Shown here piece after piece: positions 9,623-16,534 of a DNA stretch of 33,218 bases. The notes under the pieces are model-generated. The model ran no database searches. It was not told the DNA's origin and saw only the letters and a program-made list of their open reading frames with translations. Position 1 is the first letter of the stretch; every line of letters starts with the position of its first letter. This DNA comes from Pseudomonadales bacterium (GTDB taxonomy: Bacteria > Pseudomonadota > Gammaproteobacteria > Pseudomonadales > DT-91), in the NCBI GenBank assembly GCA_013215055.1, contig JABSRQ010000052.1:1-33218 (forward strand), written 5' to 3'. The position numbers and the translations under genes are program-made.

Positions 9623-10170
9623 TCATAGTGAGCTGTCCTCGTCCTCTCCCCACATCGTGTTTACTTTTTTTTGGAGTATCAACAATGCAGCAGCTTCAGC
9701 CAAGGCTTTTTCTTTACGGTTAAGTTCTTTTTTTAAGGCTTTATTCTCTTTTTTAAGGCTTTATTCTCTTTTTTAAGGTCTCTACTATCAGAGGGTTTCT
9801 TAACATGGGTGTCCGTGTTTTTTCCTGTTGCAAAATCCAATTTCCATTGCTGAACATGATGAGGGAAAATACCTTTCTCCCGACACAACGTGCTTATAGC
9901 TTCTTCATCCAAAGCCCCACAAGTAATCACGATATCCAGGCGTTCTTGCAGATTCCAATCTTGAGGCCTTTGTTGATTTGTCATTCCATCCATCTCTTTG
10001 GGTAAAGCTACATCAAGCTGATTTTTTCTGGCTAATCGGATCCACAATTGTAATGTTGAGTATCCAACCCCTAAAGACTCAGCGATATGTTTTAAACTGA
10101 CATCATTAGAGCGGTTCAGCGCCTTTTGAACTGCTTGTATTCTAAACGAAACAGAGTATTTTTGATTCAT
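9623..10170 (-). pseudogene. IS3-family OrfA, frameshifted by a 20-bp tandem duplication
   Basis: From the ATG at 10170 the product has a helix-turn-helix (LKHIAESLGVGYSTLQLWIRLARK) and a C-terminal Lys/Glu-rich coiled coil. A 20-bp unit occurs twice in tandem at 9735-9754 and 9755-9774. The extra copy makes the frame end at 9733. Removing one unit restores the usual OrfA tail (KALAEAAALLILQKK..NTMWGEDEDSSL) ending at 9623. The duplicated unit carries an in-frame A AAA AAG heptamer, a classic -1 slippery sequence, and a -1 slip there also restores the full tail. The copy may therefore be only partly inactivated. Confidence 0.75.
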
Positions 10171-10217
10171 TTCTCAGTACCTCTAATTGAAAATTAGAGG
10201 CGACAACTAGTCTGACA

Positions 10218-10334
10218 CAGGGGGATTATCAAGACGCTGAAGCAAAATTGTTTTATGAGTATCTAAAATCTAACGAGGGAAAAAATGTAGAAATTACCAT
10301 CACACAAGCAATAGGAACCACAGACGAGACGTAA
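10218..10334 (+). pseudogene. C-terminal gene fragment cut by the IS3 element
   Basis: An open frame enters from the IS right end and reads DYQDAEAKLFYEYLKSNEG followed by KNVEITITQAIGTTDET and a TAA at 10332-10334. Its composition looks coding, so it is probably the tail of an interrupted gene. No matching N-terminal part is recognisable on the left side of the IS. Confidence 0.4.
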
Positions 10335-10351
10335 AGACCATCTCTGTAATT

Positions 10352-10528
10352 GGTAACCGCCTAACGAGCACTCCTTTTCAAGATGAGAATAGAGAGGAGT
10401 TCAAGTGCAGCCTCAATGAGGCGCTTAGGGTTGAAAGGGATTTAATCTTTGTTTAATGGTTAGCGCTTAATTAACCTCACCCTTTTCATGACCACTTCAG
10501 TAAGAGTGTAGTTCGTTAGTCGGTTACC
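10352..10528. repeat. MITE-like element with 16-bp inverted termini
   Basis: GGTAACCGCCTAACGA at 10352-10367 is the inverted repeat of TCGTTAGTCGGTTACC at 10513-10528 with one mismatch, and weaker similarity continues inward. The 177-bp interior has no coding frame. The form fits a miniature inverted-repeat element of an unidentified family. It lies directly downstream of the minus-strand SDR gene and could act as its terminator. Confidence 0.55.
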
Positions 10529-10565
10529 GTTAATCGCTTACTTCATTCCGGGAAGGTGCAGTTTG

Positions 10566-11315
10566 TTATACGTTTACTATCTTCTTGCTGGGGATGACCT
10601 TAGTAGCATACTCCATATAAGGTTTACTTATATCTTCTGTTCTCGTTCCTGGGAATAGATGGAATTCTCCATTTTTCACTGCATTAATAATACCTTCTGA
10701 AACAAGTCTGGCGGGTTCTGCAATGTGTTCAAAACCCGCTTCGATACTCATATCGGTGTAAATTGGCCCGGGATGTACACTGAGAACAAACGTTCCTTGT
10801 TGAGAAAAATCTTCGCGTAAACTTTGTGTTAATGAATAAGCGGCAGCTTTAGATGCGGAATATGTGCTGAATTCCCAGAATGTTTTTATTGAACATATAG
10901 AATTTATTTGTATAAATACGCCACCGCCGTTGTTTTTTAATACTGGCGAGAATGCCTTGGCTATACGCATTAAGCCAAATGTATTGACTTCGAACTGATC
11001 TCGCAGTGAATCTATTGCATCATCGTGCAAAGATGACATTTTCTCAAAAACCCCTGCATTGTTAACGACGATATTGACATCGTTTGCGATTTTAGCGGCT
11101 GTAATAATACTATCAGGGCAGCACAGATCAATATGTAACGGTACGACCTTATCACCGTATCGAGTTACTAAATCGGTAACAGACTTTAGATCGCGAACAG
11201 CGACATAGACTTTATCGGTTATTTTCTCCCGCAGAAATGTTTCAGTTATTTCCCGGCCAATACCTCGATTAGAGCCGGTAACTAAAGCTATATTGCCTTT
11301 AATAGAAAATGTCAT
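10566..11315 (-). CDS. Short-chain dehydrogenase/reductase (SDR)
   Basis: The ATG at 11315 is preceded by GAGG at good spacing, and the product is 249 residues, the usual length of a classical SDR. Seen motifs: TGSNRGIG cofactor loop near the N-terminus, VNNAG, the catalytic Ser region (QINSICSI), YSASKAA with the Tyr-x3-Lys pair, and VHPGPIYTDM. It would use NAD(P)H to reduce a carbonyl or oxidise an alcohol; the substrate is unknown. The frame stays open upstream to 11561, but that extra 82-residue stretch is encoded by the 207-bp repeat and is not a natural N-terminus. An inverted repeat TATACC..GGTATA at 11347-11366 lies just upstream and could be an operator. Confidence 0.85.
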   Translation of the reverse strand: MTFSIKGNIALVTGSNRGIGREITETFLREKITDKVYVAVRDLKSVTDLVTRYGDKVVPLHIDLCCPDSIITAAKIANDVNIVVNNAGVFEKMSSLHDDAIDSLRDQFEVNTFGLMRIAKAFSPVLKNNGGGVFIQINSICSIKTFWEFSTYSASKAAAYSLTQSLREDFSQQGTFVLSVHPGPIYTDMSIEAGFEHIAEPARLVSEGIINAVKNGEFHLFPGTRTEDISKPYMEYATKVIPSKKIVNV

Positions 11316-11360
11316 TGGAAGTCCTCGGTATATTTTTTGGATTGGTATACCTAGTATTAA

Positions 11361-11567
11361 GGTATAAGAAAGATTAACGGTCAAATGGTTCAATCTCAAT
11401 GTACAAATATTGGTTTGCATTGGGATAAACCGTTTGAATAAATATAAATATGCAGTATTAAAACTAACAATATCCCTGGTTATAATTTTCAGTTCTAGCA
11501 AGGGAGTCGTGGCCGTAGAATAGCCTACCGGATAAAAAAACGGCTTGGATAAATGTCGCATTAACTA
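11361..11567 (-). repeat. 207-bp structured repeat, copy B
   Basis: Read on the minus strand it runs from CTAGTTAATGCGACATTTAT through the GGCTATTCTACGGCCACGAC block to TTCTTATACC, matching copies C and H closely. It ends about 45 bp upstream of the SDR start codon, in the same orientation as that gene. Both hairpins are weakened by substitutions in one arm (TATCC/GGCTA; CCCTTGCTA/TAACCAGGG). Confidence 0.85.
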
Positions 11568-11770
11568 GTGCCCATCCAGAAATGGGTGTTTTTTTTAAAT
11601 ACCTCCATCTGAAATTGCCCAGTTGTATCAGCAGATACCTAATCACCAGTTTTTATGATCTATCGATATAAAACGCTTAAGAATAGGACTTTTGGATATT
11701 TTTAACTCGATCGAACTTATTCCTACGCCTGAAATTTACGTCCATATTTCATTACCATCAGAAAAATTTC

Positions 11771-13111
11771 CTAGCCAGATTCGAGCCTAGCCAATCGCAC
11801 CAAATTATAAGTGATCACAGATGACCACACAAAAGCTTTAAAACCTTCTTCGCCCTTCCATTCGGCACGACCGGCACCAAAAGCCCGTTTTAATTCTGAA
11901 ATATTACCTTCAATACCCGCTCTGAAATTGCGCAGAACTTTAAACGTTTTTTCTTTAACTCCCATCGCCTGGTTAGAAATACCTACACGCTTATGAAAAA
12001 CCACACGCTTGATACCCAGCGCTCGTCCCTGCGTAACATTCTCCATACTCGCGTAACCACCATCACAAGCAACGGAATGCGGCAATGCATTAAATAGCGC
12101 CTCATGGTCGCGAATGATCGGCATAAACTGCTCGCTATCCGCCGGGTTTCCTTCTTCTATAGCCAAATAGGTAATAAATCCACGCACATCACTGGCCAAA
12201 TTAATCTTGTGCCCGTACTGAATGTCGCGATAACCCTTCACAATAATATCGGTATGCTCTTCAAAAATACTGACGATTTTCTCCGATGAATGTACCTTTT
12301 CTTTGTTAATAACGCGCCGCTCTGTTTGATTGACGACTTTTAATAATAAATCTCTGTAATGCTCAACTTTAGCCTGCCATTTCAACATTTTTTCCGAAGC
12401 TGAACATTGCGCCTTAACCATTGACAGCCCCCTTTCAATTTGACGTTGTACAACCCTAACCAGTTTCAGTAATTCGGGATAAAGCCGTTCTTTTTGCGCA
12501 TTTTTGGCATTAAATATCTGAAAGGCTAACGATTTAGAGGCTTTCCTTTTATCGGTAAAGCGTATCTTTAACCCTGTAAAGTGGCCGCTTTTAGCGAGCA
12601 GTCGACTTAGAACTCTGACGCTGTCATTAAGTAATTGGCTGTCACTGGGCGGGGTGATATGACTTTTTACCACAGTGCTATCAATGCGTATTTTCTCCAG
12701 AGACATGGTGCCGTCTTCAAGTAATTTGACTGCCAGAAGTTGATGGACGGTTTCTAGAGTCTCCGGTTTTATTTTTCGAATAACGGATTGCAGGCCAGAC
12801 CTGCTTGGGTATACGAAGTCAGGTAGGCGAGTGAAGGCGCGGTAGCTTGTGGAGTCGGATAAGTGAAAAGCCAGCTGTTCATAACTACAACGCAATTGCT
12901 GCTTTAATAATAAACAGCGAAAAACCGTTTCAACGGCCAAGCCAGTCGCCCCGACTTTTTTGCAGGCAGGCTCGATTAAATCATTTTCAATCAAGGCGAG
13001 AATTTCAGGATAACGATCCAGAATTTTTGAAAGCTGTTTAAGTTGAATACCGAACGCGTGTTGCGAGTATGTCTCAAATATATTGATCTGCGCTACGCGG
13101 GTCTCTCGCAT
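11771..13111 (-). CDS. DDE transposase (IS5/IS1182-like or ISNCY group)
   Basis: The 446-residue product has an N-terminal DUF772-like helical domain (AVETVFRCLLLKQQLRCSYE, SDSTSYRAFTRL) and a DDE-type catalytic domain (EKIRIDSTVVKSHI, VACDGGYAS, FRAGIEGNISELKRAFG). D in RIDSTV, D in CDGGYA and E in IEGNISELKR are the likely metal ligands. It appears intact. A second, about 80% similar copy is cut by the right edge of the window at 32438. I could not define the terminal repeats of the element. The IS family assignment is tentative, the transposase call is not. Confidence 0.8.
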   Translation of the reverse strand: MRETRVAQINIFETYSQHAFGIQLKQLSKILDRYPEILALIENDLIEPACKKVGATGLAVETVFRCLLLKQQLRCSYEQLAFHLSDSTSYRAFTRLPDFVYPSRSGLQSVIRKIKPETLETVHQLLAVKLLEDGTMSLEKIRIDSTVVKSHITPPSDSQLLNDSVRVLSRLLAKSGHFTGLKIRFTDKRKASKSLAFQIFNAKNAQKERLYPELLKLVRVVQRQIERGLSMVKAQCSASEKMLKWQAKVEHYRDLLLKVVNQTERRVINKEKVHSSEKIVSIFEEHTDIIVKGYRDIQYGHKINLASDVRGFITYLAIEEGNPADSEQFMPIIRDHEALFNALPHSVACDGGYASMENVTQGRALGIKRVVFHKRVGISNQAMGVKEKTFKVLRNFRAGIEGNISELKRAFGAGRAEWKGEEGFKAFVWSSVITYNLVRLARLESG

Positions 13112-13230
13112 GCGGCAATCCTCTTAGCTTTATATGCACTCAGGTATTAAAGCCAAATCTTTTGATAAAAACCATGGAATCTGGCGGCTGTTAAGTCAAT
13201 GTTCATATAAAAACAGCAATGAGCACTATA

Positions 13231-13262
13231 CTGTATGGATATCTATATAGACATCCATACAG
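13231..13262. promoter_or_regulatory. 32-bp near-perfect palindrome before the IS91-type gene
   Basis: CTGTATGGAT at 13231-13240 pairs with ATCCATACAG at 13253-13262, and the core TCTATATAGA at 13242-13251 is self-complementary. Only one opposing base pair (A13241/C13252) breaks the symmetry. It lies 9 bp upstream of the GTG start of the transposase. It may be the terminal signal of the rolling-circle element or an operator for autoregulation. Confidence 0.55.
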
Positions 13263-13271
13263 GTGCGCTAA

Positions 13272-14723
13272 GTGGCTTCAGTCGCAGCTATAACGCTTCA
13301 GGCGCCAACGCACTATCAGCGCCACCAACCTGAAAAAACTATCCTCTACCCACTGATACGTGATAATTATCACTATTTAGAGGGGCATCTTTCACAGCAA
13401 GGAAAATACCTGCCAGCTTATGTGAAACGGGAATTTGAGGAATATTTGAAGTGTGGAAAACTCGAAAACGGTTTCCTGCGTGTACGTTGTGAGGCGTGCC
13501 AGCACGAGCGATTAGTCGCTTTTAGTTGTAAGAAACGCGGCTTCTGCCCCAGTTGTGGTGCCAGCCGAATGGCGCAAACTGCAGCATTGTTAAGTGATCA
13601 TATTTTCCCACATCAACCCGTCAGGCAATGGGTGCTCAGTTTACCTTTCCCCTTACGGTTTCTGCTGGCAGCTAAACCCGAGCTTATTACGCCAGTGTTA
13701 AAAATCATCGTAACAGCCATTTCCTCAGCACTCATCAAAAAGGCAGGTTTCACACGCAAGGTAGCCGAAACGGGGGCTGTGACACTGCTCCAACGCTTTG
13801 GCAGTGCTTTGAACCTGAATATACACTTTCATATGTTATTTTTAGATGGCGTGTATATAAAAACGGGGGGCAAGCCCAAATTTATTTCCGTCAAAGCATT
13901 TACTGCAACAGAATTAAGCACAGTCTTAGATCGAATTAGCCGACGGCTTATACGATTTCTTGAGAAAACAGGCTATCTGGAAAAGGATGCTGAACAACCC
14001 TATTTAAACCTGGATGAATCTGACGATAGTGGCATGCAACAGATTCAAGGCTGTGCCATTACGTATCGCATCGCGGTTGGCCCACTGCAAGGCCGAAAGA
14101 CCCTCACCTTGCAAACCATTCCGGCCATCATTGAGGAGAATTATTCATCAGCCGTGAAAGTAAATGGATTTTCCCTCCATGCTGGCGTGGTGTGTCAGGC
14201 CAAAGAGCGCAAAAAATTGGAGCGTTTGTGCCGTTATATTTCCAGAGGTGCGTTATCCGAAAAACGCTTATCCCTCAGCAAGCAAGGTCAGGTAACTTAT
14301 CGACTCAAAACACCTTACAACAACGGCACCACGCATGTGGTTTTCAGCCCTATGGATTTTATCGCCAGGTTAGCGGCCTTGATACCACCGCCCAGATTGA
14401 ATTTAACCCGTTATCACGGTGTTTTCGCCTCTAATAGTAAGCTTAGACCTTTAATCACCAACCCTAAGAGAAAAGCCGCAGGCTCCTCTAAAAAGCAGTG
14501 TCACAGTTTTCGAATGAGCTGGGCCGAGCGCTTAAAACGTGTATTTAACATTGATATCGAAGTGTGCACTCAATGCGGAGGCAAGGTAAAAATCATTGCC
14601 AGCATCAAAGATCCGCTGGTGATCGATAAGATTCTAACGCATCTGGGTTTAAACGAGGATATTATCCCGCCCGCTTTTCAATTACCCGAAGCACAAGGGC
14701 CACCCTCAGAAGTGTTTTTCTAG
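13272..14723 (+). CDS. IS91-family rolling-circle transposase
   Basis: The 483-residue product starts at GTG 13272. It has an N-terminal zinc-binding region (CEACQHERLVAFSCKKRGFC followed by PSC), the conserved block HQPVRQWVLSLPFPLRFLLA, the HUH motif in NLNIHFHMLFLDGVY and the catalytic-tyrosine region NLTRYHGVFASNSKLRP. A second cysteine pair (CTQCGGKVKIIASI) precedes the C-terminus. These are hallmarks of IS91/ISCR-type transposases, which mobilise DNA by one-ended rolling-circle transfer and can carry adjacent genes. The stop codon TAG lies in the first bases (CTAG) of a 207-bp repeat copy, so the repeat abuts the gene exactly where the replication-origin end of such an element would be expected. 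Confidence 0.88.
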   Translation: MASVAAITLQAPTHYQRHQPEKTILYPLIRDNYHYLEGHLSQQGKYLPAYVKREFEEYLKCGKLENGFLRVRCEACQHERLVAFSCKKRGFCPSCGASRMAQTAALLSDHIFPHQPVRQWVLSLPFPLRFLLAAKPELITPVLKIIVTAISSALIKKAGFTRKVAETGAVTLLQRFGSALNLNIHFHMLFLDGVYIKTGGKPKFISVKAFTATELSTVLDRISRRLIRFLEKTGYLEKDAEQPYLNLDESDDSGMQQIQGCAITYRIAVGPLQGRKTLTLQTIPAIIEENYSSAVKVNGFSLHAGVVCQAKERKKLERLCRYISRGALSEKRLSLSKQGQVTYRLKTPYNNGTTHVVFSPMDFIARLAALIPPPRLNLTRYHGVFASNSKLRPLITNPKRKAAGSSKKQCHSFRMSWAERLKRVFNIDIEVCTQCGGKVKIIASIKDPLVIDKILTHLGLNEDIIPPAFQLPEAQGPPSEVFF

Positions 14724-14926
14724 TTAATGCGACATTTATTCAAGCCGTTTTTTTAACCGGCAGGCTATTCTACGGCCACTACTCTCTGGTTAGAACTGAG
14801 AATTATAACCAGGAATATTGTTAGTTTTAATACTGCAGTTTCCTATTTATTTGGCCCGCTTATAGCAATGAAAGCCGATATCTGTACATTGAGATTGAAC
14901 CATTTACACGTTAATGCTTCTTATAC
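14720..14926 (+). repeat. 207-bp structured repeat, copy C
   Basis: This full-length copy starts CTAGTTAATGCGACATTTAT and ends GCTTCTTATAC. Its last 50 bp are identical to the solo end at 25495-25545. The second hairpin has GGTTA against TAACC around a GAACTGAGAA loop. It begins inside the stop codon of the IS91-type transposase and runs to the start of a 5'-truncated gene. Confidence 0.88.
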
Positions 14927-15375
14927 TTGATGCAAACGCAGAAGGTGGTCTATCTACACTGGATTGGCCTTATGGCACGGCATGGATGAATGAGCGTGTG
15001 CAAGCGTTCTATGGCCATAGCCCAAAATTCACCGAGAGTGTCGATGAAATTTGGCATACTCACGCAGGTTTATGTGCGGTAACTGAAGCCGATGGAACAC
15101 CGGCCTTACACCAACATACTACGTTCCTGGAATGCCAGCAGTATGAGAATATAGCTCCAGACCCGATTGCCGTAAACCCTGAAACAGGTGAGCCAATCAT
15201 GGGGAACCTGTGGGTTAATATGTGGATGGGGCATCTTTGGATGTTTAACCTGAACCCTGAAGGTATTTTTGCGGGTACACATCCACATGTAGACCCTGAC
15301 GCGATTCCTGAGAGCAGCATCAACGATGGCAGGGAAGTGCCGATGTTCTTTATGATGAATCACGGCGAACACTGA
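14927..15375 (+). pseudogene. 5'-truncated gene, C-terminal portion only
   Basis: The frame opens at an ATG at 14914 that lies inside repeat copy C, so the first residues (MLLIL) are repeat-derived and the native start is lost. The remaining roughly 149 residues are rich in Trp, His and Met (TLDWPYGTAWMNERVQAFYG, EIWHTHAGLC, MWMGHLWMFNLNPEGIFAG, FFMMNHGEH). The histidine clusters suggest metal binding. I do not recognise the family. A good terminator follows, so this is the true 3' end of a gene whose 5' part was removed at the IS91/repeat junction. Confidence 0.6.
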
Positions 15376-15402
15376 TAGCTCTAGACATCAGTTTTCTCAA
15401 GT

Positions 15403-15427
15403 AAGGGCCTCTAGGCCCTTATTTTTT
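15403..15427 (+). terminator. Rho-independent terminator after the truncated gene
   Basis: AAGGGCC at 15403-15409 pairs with GGCCCTT at 15414-15420 around a TCTA loop, followed by ATTTTTT. It lies 28 bp past the stop codon. Confidence 0.9.
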
Positions 15428-15464
15428 ATCTCGGAAAACCCCTTTTCATCTCAGTAGGCATGAC

Positions 15465-15504
15465 CATTAAGATTGAACCAATTACGTGTTAATCCTTATT
15501 ATAC
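15465..15504 (+). repeat. Solo 3' end of the 207-bp repeat, copy D
   Basis: Forty bases match the 3' end of the repeat (CATTAAGATTGAACC..TTACGTGTTAATCCTTATTATAC), without the upstream 160 bp. It lies just left of the MITE at 15537, and a similar solo end (copy E) lies just right of it. Confidence 0.65.
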
Positions 15505-15536
15505 CTTTTTTTTCATCCCTTGATGCGCACATTAAC

Positions 15537-15832
15537 ACTCAATAGAACTCGGTTATTCTTGATTAAAAAAAATATTCTTAATTAAAACAAAAATATCCCC
15601 AGTTAAATTTGTATTATGGAATCGCTCCATTTTTATTAAATGTACTTCAGATGTATTGTTTAACTGATACTCCATAAAGTATGGAAAATCATGATCAGGA
15701 AAGGTGTACTTTGAGTTTCATAGATTTTGAAGTCTTTGAAAATATCTTTTTTTACTTAATTTTTGGTCGATAAACGAAAGTATAACATAGAAAAATATGC
15801 TTATTACTCAAGAGAGCTCGGTTCTCTTGAGT
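15537..15832 (+). repeat. MITE-like element related to the IS4-like element's 5' end
   Basis: Left terminus ACTCAATAGAACTCGGTT and right terminus (read inward) ACTCAAGAGAACCGAG are inverted repeats and are individually near-palindromic. The interior aligns along its length with 18152-18418 and, inverted, with 29693-29957. Shared blocks are CCAGTTAAATT, a GGAAT-N-TCCATT palindrome, and TTTTTGGTCGATAAA near the right end. There is no coding frame. It appears to be a non-autonomous derivative of the IS at 16535-18418, or a module captured by it. Confidence 0.7.
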
Positions 15833-15833
15833 G

Positions 15834-15873
15834 CATTGAGATAGAACCAATTACGCGTTAATGCATCTTATAC
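15834..15873 (+). repeat. Solo 3' end of the 207-bp repeat, copy E
   Basis: It matches CATTGAGATNGAACC..TTACNCGTTAATGC.TCTTATAC and begins 1-2 bp after the MITE right terminus. With copy D it brackets the MITE as direct repeats. Confidence 0.65.
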
Positions 15874-15954
15874 CATTAGAATGCTAGAATCTTTCGATGT
15901 CGCCTGATATCGATAGAAAAACTGTTAATCGATCATACCCTGCGGAAACTTTAG

Positions 15955-16350
15955 ATGAACTCAAAATTAACCCAATATGCATTATTATCAGGAGTGGCCT
16001 ATTTTTGCTGCATGGCCGCAGCTCACTTCTTTGGCATCAAAATACCTGTGCTCTTTATTTATTACGATACACCGTTTTATACTTATCAAGACAAGATCAT
16101 ATCTTTTGCTGTCTGTGCCTATGTCGCATTATTTTATTCGGCATCAAAACACCGGGATGTGGCACTTAATGCCATTGTCGTATTGACCTTAACGGTTGCG
16201 GGTTTATCCAGCATTAACATGTCGGAGACATTAATCGGCCTGCTTAAGGAAGGGCAAACAACGCTGCCTTACTGGTTGCAAACATGCACCATTGCATTTT
16301 ATTTGATGGTGTTGATAGGCTGTTATTACAAGGATGGTAAAAAACCCTAG
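15955..16350 (+). CDS. Small integral membrane protein of unknown function
   Basis: The 131-residue product has four hydrophobic segments, roughly residues 7-27, 45-64, 70-88 and 105-123, with a short Lys-rich cytoplasmic tail (YKDGKKP). Between segments 1 and 2 is a Tyr-rich loop (FIYYDTPFYTYQDKI). I do not recognise a characterised family, though the pattern looks like a genuine conserved membrane protein. An overlapping open frame that begins at 15897 in another phase is less protein-like. The gene lies behind the MITE and solo repeat end E. Its stop codon TAG lies at the start of repeat copy F. Confidence 0.65.
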   Translation: MNSKLTQYALLSGVAYFCCMAAAHFFGIKIPVLFIYYDTPFYTYQDKIISFAVCAYVALFYSASKHRDVALNAIVVLTLTVAGLSSINMSETLIGLLKEGQTTLPYWLQTCTIAFYLMVLIGCYYKDGKKP

Positions 16351-16534
16351 AGGCTTAATGCCGGGGAAAATTTCATGGATTATCCAACAGATTTTTTAGC
16401 CGGAAGGCTATTCTACGGCCACTAATCCCTGGTTAGAACTGAAAATTATAATCAGGGATATTGTTAGTTTTAATCAGGCAGTGGTCTCTTTATTTGGCCC
16501 GTTAATACCAATTAAATCCTAAATCTGTACATTG
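16350..16534 (+). repeat. 207-bp structured repeat, copy F, cut by the IS4-like element
   Basis: The match starts at the stop codon of the membrane-protein gene (TAG AGGC TTAATGCC). It includes both hairpins (TAGCC, loop GGAA, GGCTA; CCCTGGTTA against TAATCAGGG with one G-T pair) and stops at CTGTACATTG, where the left terminus of the IS begins. The last 45 bp of the repeat are absent, so the IS inserted into this copy or deleted its end. Confidence 0.75.

Larger units (their letters stand above)
8540..10217 (-). mobile_element. Degenerate IS3-family element with terminal inverted repeats
   Basis: Both ends carry CTAGTTGTCGCCT reading inward, within 20-bp imperfect repeats at 8540-8559 and 10198-10217 (right end TGTCAGACTAGTTGTCGCCT). 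Between them lie an orfA with a helix-turn-helix and an orfB with a DDE integrase core, the standard IS3 layout. I found no flanking target duplication. The left end lacks the usual TG, and both reading frames carry lesions, so the copy is probably immobile by itself. Confidence 0.8.

Noticed and set aside
11316..11561. 82-residue N-terminal extension of the SDR gene
   Set aside because: It is encoded by repeat copy B, precedes a well-spaced ribosome site and the normal SDR start, and similar frames occur in other repeat copies.
13231..13262. LexA box (CTGT..ACAG)
   Set aside because: The half-sites are 24 bases apart instead of 8.
15465..15873. Spaced short repeats as a CRISPR array or integron cassette array
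   Set aside because: Repeats are of unequal length and spacing, no cas genes or integrase are present, and the GTTAATG motif has no matching inverse core site.
15897..16169. 90-codon frame overlapping the membrane-protein gene
   Set aside because: The 15955-16350 frame has the coherent four-helix pattern; this one is its shadow in another phase.
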